Shown here piece by piece: positions 40,025 through 43,155 of a DNA stretch of 43,155 bases (positions are counted from its first letter, which is position 1; each line of letters starts with the position of its first letter). Both the position numbers and the translations under genes were made by a program. The notes below the pieces were generated by a model. The model did no database searches. It saw only the letters and a program-made list of their open reading frames with translations, and was not told the DNA's origin. Source of the stretch: an uncultured Flavobacteriales bacterium (GTDB taxonomy: Bacteria; Bacteroidota; Bacteroidia; Flavobacteriales; Flavobacteriaceae); NCBI GenBank assembly GCA_913058295.1, contig CAJXRD010000028.1, forward strand, positions 1 to 43,155, given 5' to 3'.

Positions 40025-41050
40025 TTATTTACTTGTTAGTACTATATTCCAATGCGCAACATCGTCAAAACCTGGAGAGAGATAGCCCGGTTCAAAATAT
40101 TTGGCGGTGGTTTCCCAAAGGGTATATTTTTTTCCTTTATAAATTTTATGCAATCCACTTGCTGGAAGGTTTATTCCGATAATGGAATGTCGATAAAAAT
40201 TACTGTTTACAATTGCGACATCGTAATTAAAATAGTTTAAAATACTATAGATGATTACCGTTCTGGTATCGCAATCACCCTTTAAATTTTTAATAAAAGA
40301 CACTGGGTTTTGGATGCCATATTTAATATTTCCGATACAGCATTCTGGGCAATCTTCTAAAACGTGTTTTGTGTTAGAATCATAATTTTCCGTAGGACAT
40401 TCTTTTTGTAATACGAATGAATAAGGGATGTCTTGTATGCAACTTACCACCATTTCGGCAAATTCCATTTGGTTTAAATTTTTGTCTTGATTTATTTTAA
40501 CAAACATCTCCATAATCAAGTCTAAACTTGGAGTATCTGTTTGTGAAATATAAGCGTAGAGTTCTCCCCAGAAATATTTTTCAGAACTAGGCTTATAGTT
40601 GTTTATGTGGTTTTTAAGACTGTGATAATCTTTCTCTCTAACACTAAGATTACCAATATAATTATTGCCGTAATTATCTCGCCAATTTCGATTACTTGTA
40701 TATAAAACGATGGAGTCGTTTTCTTCTAATATTTTAATTTTTTCAGTTCTTTCTTCTTTGCTAATCGTGTTTTCATTTTTTGGGTTGAGGATGTTTAGAA
40801 AAAAGTAGAACACAAATTGCAATCCAAATAATAGGAAGTAAATTAAAAAACCCGATTTAATAAGGTTCTTAATAACCGCTTTATCAAAAACGTATTTTAA
40901 GAATATAATAGAAATTACAATTGCAATAATTCCCGAAATATTTACAGAGAATGGAAAGAGGATTCGAATAACAATAAAACTTAAAAAAGAGAATACTCCT
41001 AAAATGAAAAATGGAAGACAGCCTTTATTTTCTTTTTTAGTTGGAGACAT
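40025..41050 (-). CDS. Membrane-anchored transglutaminase-like protein
   Basis: The 341-residue protein has three membrane segments in its first 90 residues and a soluble C-terminal part with a transglutaminase/cysteine-protease-like triad: Cys260 (LKGDCDTRT), His288 (YRHSIIG) and Glu313 (LWETTA). A cysteine-rich patch DCPECCIG (233-240) precedes the catalytic core, with Cys218 also near, and could bind metal or form disulfides. Whether it hydrolyses, cross-links or is inactive is not decidable here. It overlaps the LuxE-like gene by one base. Confidence 0.8.
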   Translation of the reverse strand: MSPTKKENKGCLPFFILGVFSFLSFIVIRILFPFSVNISGIIAIVISIIFLKYVFDKAVIKNLIKSGFLIYFLLFGLQFVFYFFLNILNPKNENTISKEERTEKIKILEENDSIVLYTSNRNWRDNYGNNYIGNLSVREKDYHSLKNHINNYKPSSEKYFWGELYAYISQTDTPSLDLIMEMFVKINQDKNLNQMEFAEMVVSCIQDIPYSFVLQKECPTENYDSNTKHVLEDCPECCIGNIKYGIQNPVSFIKNLKGDCDTRTVIIYSILNYFNYDVAIVNSNFYRHSIIGINLPASGLHKIYKGKKYTLWETTAKYFEPGYLSPGFDDVAHWNIVLTSK

Positions 41051-42027
41051 TAAAATACCATTAAATTACATCCACGAATATCACTATCATCAAATCTACC
41101 TAAGATTTCGAAACTTTGGTCAATAGATTTCTTTCCAAGATCTTGCGTAGCAATAAAGGAACAGGAATATAAGTTTGCCAAATCGATTACATTTATTCCT
41201 CCAGTTTTTTCGTTAATATACGATTGTGCATCTTCAGTATCTCGGGTAATAATTTTCATCCAGGGAGGACAATTAAATATACCATTTCCTTTGGAATATG
41301 CCTGCGAAAGAAGTTCTGTCATTCCGTATTCGCTATAGATTTCATTAACTCCAAAGCCATTTTTTAATAAGGCATGAAGCTCTTCTTTAATCATTTCTTT
41401 TCTACGCCCTTTCATTCCGCCAGTTTCCATAATAATCGTGTTCTTTAACTGAAACTGTTTTTCTTCCATTAAATCTAAAAGGGCATAGGAAACTCCTAAT
41501 AAAATAGTTTTTTGCTTGGTCTTTTCCAGAAATTCCAGTTTGTCAATTAGGTCTGAAGTATTATCAAGATAAAACCCACTATGAGAACTATTGCTTTGTT
41601 TAATAAGTTCATCCACCATAAATACTAAAGAGGAATTTCCTTGCTCTAAATAAGATGGTAATAATGCTAAAATGGTCATTTCTTCACTAGAACCGAAAAA
41701 GTATTCAAATGCTTTGAAAAAGCTTTCTTGGTAAAGAGATAGCTTTGCGATAAAATGTTTGCTTGTTGTAGTTCCGGTTGTTCCACTACTGCTAAACATC
41801 TTTTCACTAGTAAACGATTCAGGAATTATTTGATGACTTTTAAAAAATTGTATGGGTAAAAATGGTATGTCTTTTACATTAGTAATTTTAGAAGGGTCAA
41901 TCTTTAATAAATCACAAAATTCTCGGTAAACTTTTACGTTTTTATATTGAAATTGAAATACCTCTAATGCAACAGTATTAAATTCTTCAGGTGAAGAAAT
42001 CGCAAATATTTTCTTTTCTAAATTCAC
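41050..42027 (-). CDS. LuxE-like acyl-protein synthetase/adenylate-forming enzyme
   Basis: From GTG 42027 the product has 325 residues. The adenylation loop SSSGTTGTTTSKH (79-91), METGGMKGRRKEM and YSEYGMTELLSQAY fit the LuxE/PaaK-like branch, which activates an acid as acyl-AMP. An ATG at 42075 in the same frame is rejected: the 16 residues it would add are the translation of the upstream gene's terminator hairpin. No luxC or lux genes are present, so bioluminescence is not implied. The acid and acceptor are unknown. It heads the run with the transglutaminase-like and DUF350-like genes. Confidence 0.85.
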   Translation of the reverse strand: MNLEKKIFAISSPEEFNTVALEVFQFQYKNVKVYREFCDLLKIDPSKITNVKDIPFLPIQFFKSHQIIPESFTSEKMFSSSGTTGTTTSKHFIAKLSLYQESFFKAFEYFFGSSEEMTILALLPSYLEQGNSSLVFMVDELIKQSNSSHSGFYLDNTSDLIDKLEFLEKTKQKTILLGVSYALLDLMEEKQFQLKNTIIMETGGMKGRRKEMIKEELHALLKNGFGVNEIYSEYGMTELLSQAYSKGNGIFNCPPWMKIITRDTEDAQSYINEKTGGINVIDLANLYSCSFIATQDLGKKSIDQSFEILGRFDDSDIRGCNLMVF

Positions 42028-42040
42028 TTGATAAAAATAG

Positions 42041-42073
42041 ATAAAAAAAGCTTCTGCAAAAACAGAAGCTTTC
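42041..42073 (-). terminator. Rho-independent terminator of the T9SS cargo gene
   Basis: On the minus strand AAAGCTTCTG, loop TTTTTG, CAGAAGCTTT and a T-run follow 22 bases after the stop at 42096. It separates the cargo gene from the LuxE-like run. Confidence 0.9.
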
Positions 42074-42095
42074 AATAAAATAATAAAAGGAGAAT

Positions 42096-43022
42096 TTATT
42101 TCACCACTAATTTTTTAGTGCTAGAAACTCCATTCTGAGATATTTTCATAATATATACTCCACTTGTAAGATTAGAAATATCTACTCTTTCTGTAGTGAT
42201 TGTTTCGATAGTTAGTTTTCCTAAAATATTATAAATAGCAATATGTTTATTACCACTTGAATGAGATGAGATGTTTACAAAACCATTTGCTGGGTTAGGA
42301 AAAACAGAAAAGAATTTATTATTATTTTCATCTAAACCTAAAATTCCTTCAAAATGAATATTGTCAAAAAAGAAAGCTTCATTAGCTGAATTACATCTTA
42401 CTTCTATTACTAATTGATATATCGCGTTACTATCTAATTCTATTTCACCCCACTGCCATATTCCTTGAATCCCAAGGTCATTGATGTCTGATCCTGTTGA
42501 ATTTAAAATATCGAGCTCAATACTATTAGTTAAATCCTTCACATAGATTCTAATTCTATCAGACCCACTTTCGTTTATAGTTCCATCTCCTTCAAATCCT
42601 TCATCTGCAATAAAATAGTTTAAAAAAATATGGCCAGGCCATTCAATAAATTCTACTTCATCAAATTCTAAAATAAAATTTCCATCCACATCACTAATTT
42701 TATATCCTTTGTCTCCATCTGGATAAGGGTTGTCTCCAGGAGGTGTGGAAGTTGTAACTCCTACGGAATCTCCATCTGTTAATCCAACACCTGGTGTGTC
42801 ATAAGGAACATATGATGCAGTAAACCCTATTTCACCTCCAGTAGAAGTAAAGTTTACAAAAGGTTCTCCATCGTTGTTAATTAAATCATGAGCAACAGCT
42901 GGATCACCAGTATCCATATAATCTCCGCCAATTGCTTCAGGTTCTTCAAAACTTGTGCTTTCATCTTGAGCTATAGAAATAGCACTAATAAAAAGCATTA
43001 CTAAAAAAGTAGCTTTTTTCAT
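42096..43022 (-). CDS. T9SS-sorted secreted protein of unknown function
   Basis: The 308-residue product has a Sec signal ending ...ISIAQ (19). The central beta-rich domain of about 200 residues (FEEPEAIGGDYMDTGDP, GYKISDVDGNFILEFDEVEF, IFLNYFIADEGFEGDG, FFFDNIHFEG) looks like a jelly-roll, carbohydrate-binding type module, though I cannot name the family. A type-A T9SS domain closes it (FPNPANGFVNISS, IYNILGKL, GVYIMKIS). The protein is strongly acidic. It is the most upstream gene on this strand and its promoter region runs towards the contig end. Confidence 0.85.
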   Translation of the reverse strand: MKKATFLVMLFISAISIAQDESTSFEEPEAIGGDYMDTGDPAVAHDLINNDGEPFVNFTSTGGEIGFTASYVPYDTPGVGLTDGDSVGVTTSTPPGDNPYPDGDKGYKISDVDGNFILEFDEVEFIEWPGHIFLNYFIADEGFEGDGTINESGSDRIRIYVKDLTNSIELDILNSTGSDINDLGIQGIWQWGEIELDSNAIYQLVIEVRCNSANEAFFFDNIHFEGILGLDENNNKFFSVFPNPANGFVNISSHSSGNKHIAIYNILGKLTIETITTERVDISNLTSGVYIMKISQNGVSSTKKLVVK

Positions 43023-43107
43023 AATAAATGATTTTAAAAAAATTAGGGGGAGAAATATAAAGATACAACAAAATACTTAGTTTATAGCATGTTACTATAT
43101 TGTTAAC

Positions 43108-43155
43108 CTGTCTCTTATACACATCTGACGCTGCCGACGATCTACTCTGTGTAGA
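43108..43155 (+). other. Nextera read-1 adapter and i5 index (artefact)
   Basis: CTGTCTCTTATACACATCT (43108-43126), the Tn5 mosaic end in reverse, is followed by GACGCTGCCGACGA, 8 bases that fit an i5 index (TCTACTCT) and GTGTAGA from the P5 side. It is library construct, not genome. Confidence 0.97.

Noticed and set aside
41050-42027. Bioluminescence (lux) function
   Set aside because: The LuxE-like fold is widespread in flavobacteria. No luxA, B, C or D is present in the window.

Overview
This window is a chromosomal piece from a member of the Bacteroidota, most probably a marine Flavobacteriaceae. The DNA is AT-rich. Eight or more genes are preceded by the Bacteroidota -7 promoter motif TAnnTTTG. 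Three proteins end in type IX secretion (T9SS) sorting domains. Several families typical of the phylum are present (DUF3098, DUF3127, DUF4271, DUF4296, DUF4301, bacterial GGGP synthase). The two outer ends are not genome: 1-47 and 43108-43155 are Nextera library adapters with their index bases, so real sequence runs from 48 to 43107 and the contig ends are technical.

Layout. 48-907: a cut exported protein and a lipoprotein, closed by a terminator. 1000-2316 (-): ahcY. 2426-6862: a tightly overlapping six-gene run (phosphopantetheinyl transferase, GGGP synthase, PnuC-type transporter, NadR-like kinase, DUF4301, ArfB), followed by a TPP riboswitch (about 6884-6985) and a TonB-dependent receptor. 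9247-13622: a lipoprotein, greA, a HIT protein, an orphan histidine kinase, a flavin reductase-like protein and an SSB-tailed DUF3127 protein. 13795-19268: an AtoE-like transporter, aat, a secreted peptidylarginine-deiminase-like enzyme, a small TPR-like protein, tag and a thioredoxin-like protein. 19583-23088 (-): the ftsX-DUF3098-uppP-truB cell-envelope and RNA run plus a TonB-like protein. 23196-30295: leuS, a membrane zinc peptidase, saccharopine dehydrogenase, DUF423 and pckA. 30374-35468: hemD-DUF4271 (-), a glycosyltransferase-pyrC-DUF4296 operon (+) and an epimerase (-). 35526-38876: a secreted beta-propeller protein, a MazEF-like toxin-antitoxin pair and tyrS. 38996-43022 (-): a YHS protein, a DUF350/transglutaminase-like/LuxE-like run and a further T9SS cargo.

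How genes work together. The run at 2426-9250 brings together an outer-membrane receptor under TPP control, an inner-membrane vitamin-type transporter, a nucleoside-type kinase and a DUF4301 protein that carries nucleotidyltransferase-like motifs. I read it as a candidate vitamin or cofactor salvage route, for thiamine or nicotinamide riboside. Most of the remainder is housekeeping: three aminoacyl-tRNA enzymes (leuS, tyrS, aat), cell division and wall lipid recycling, gluconeogenesis, pyrimidine and haem synthesis.

The most unusual signal is a dispersed family of about 13 short palindromic elements at 961-19579. They share a core TCGAYA...CTC, but their flanking arms differ from copy to copy while staying complementary to each other. 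Copies flank the DUF3127 gene on both sides, form a six-copy alternating array at 19286-19579, and a decayed copy appears to lie inside the epimerase gene.
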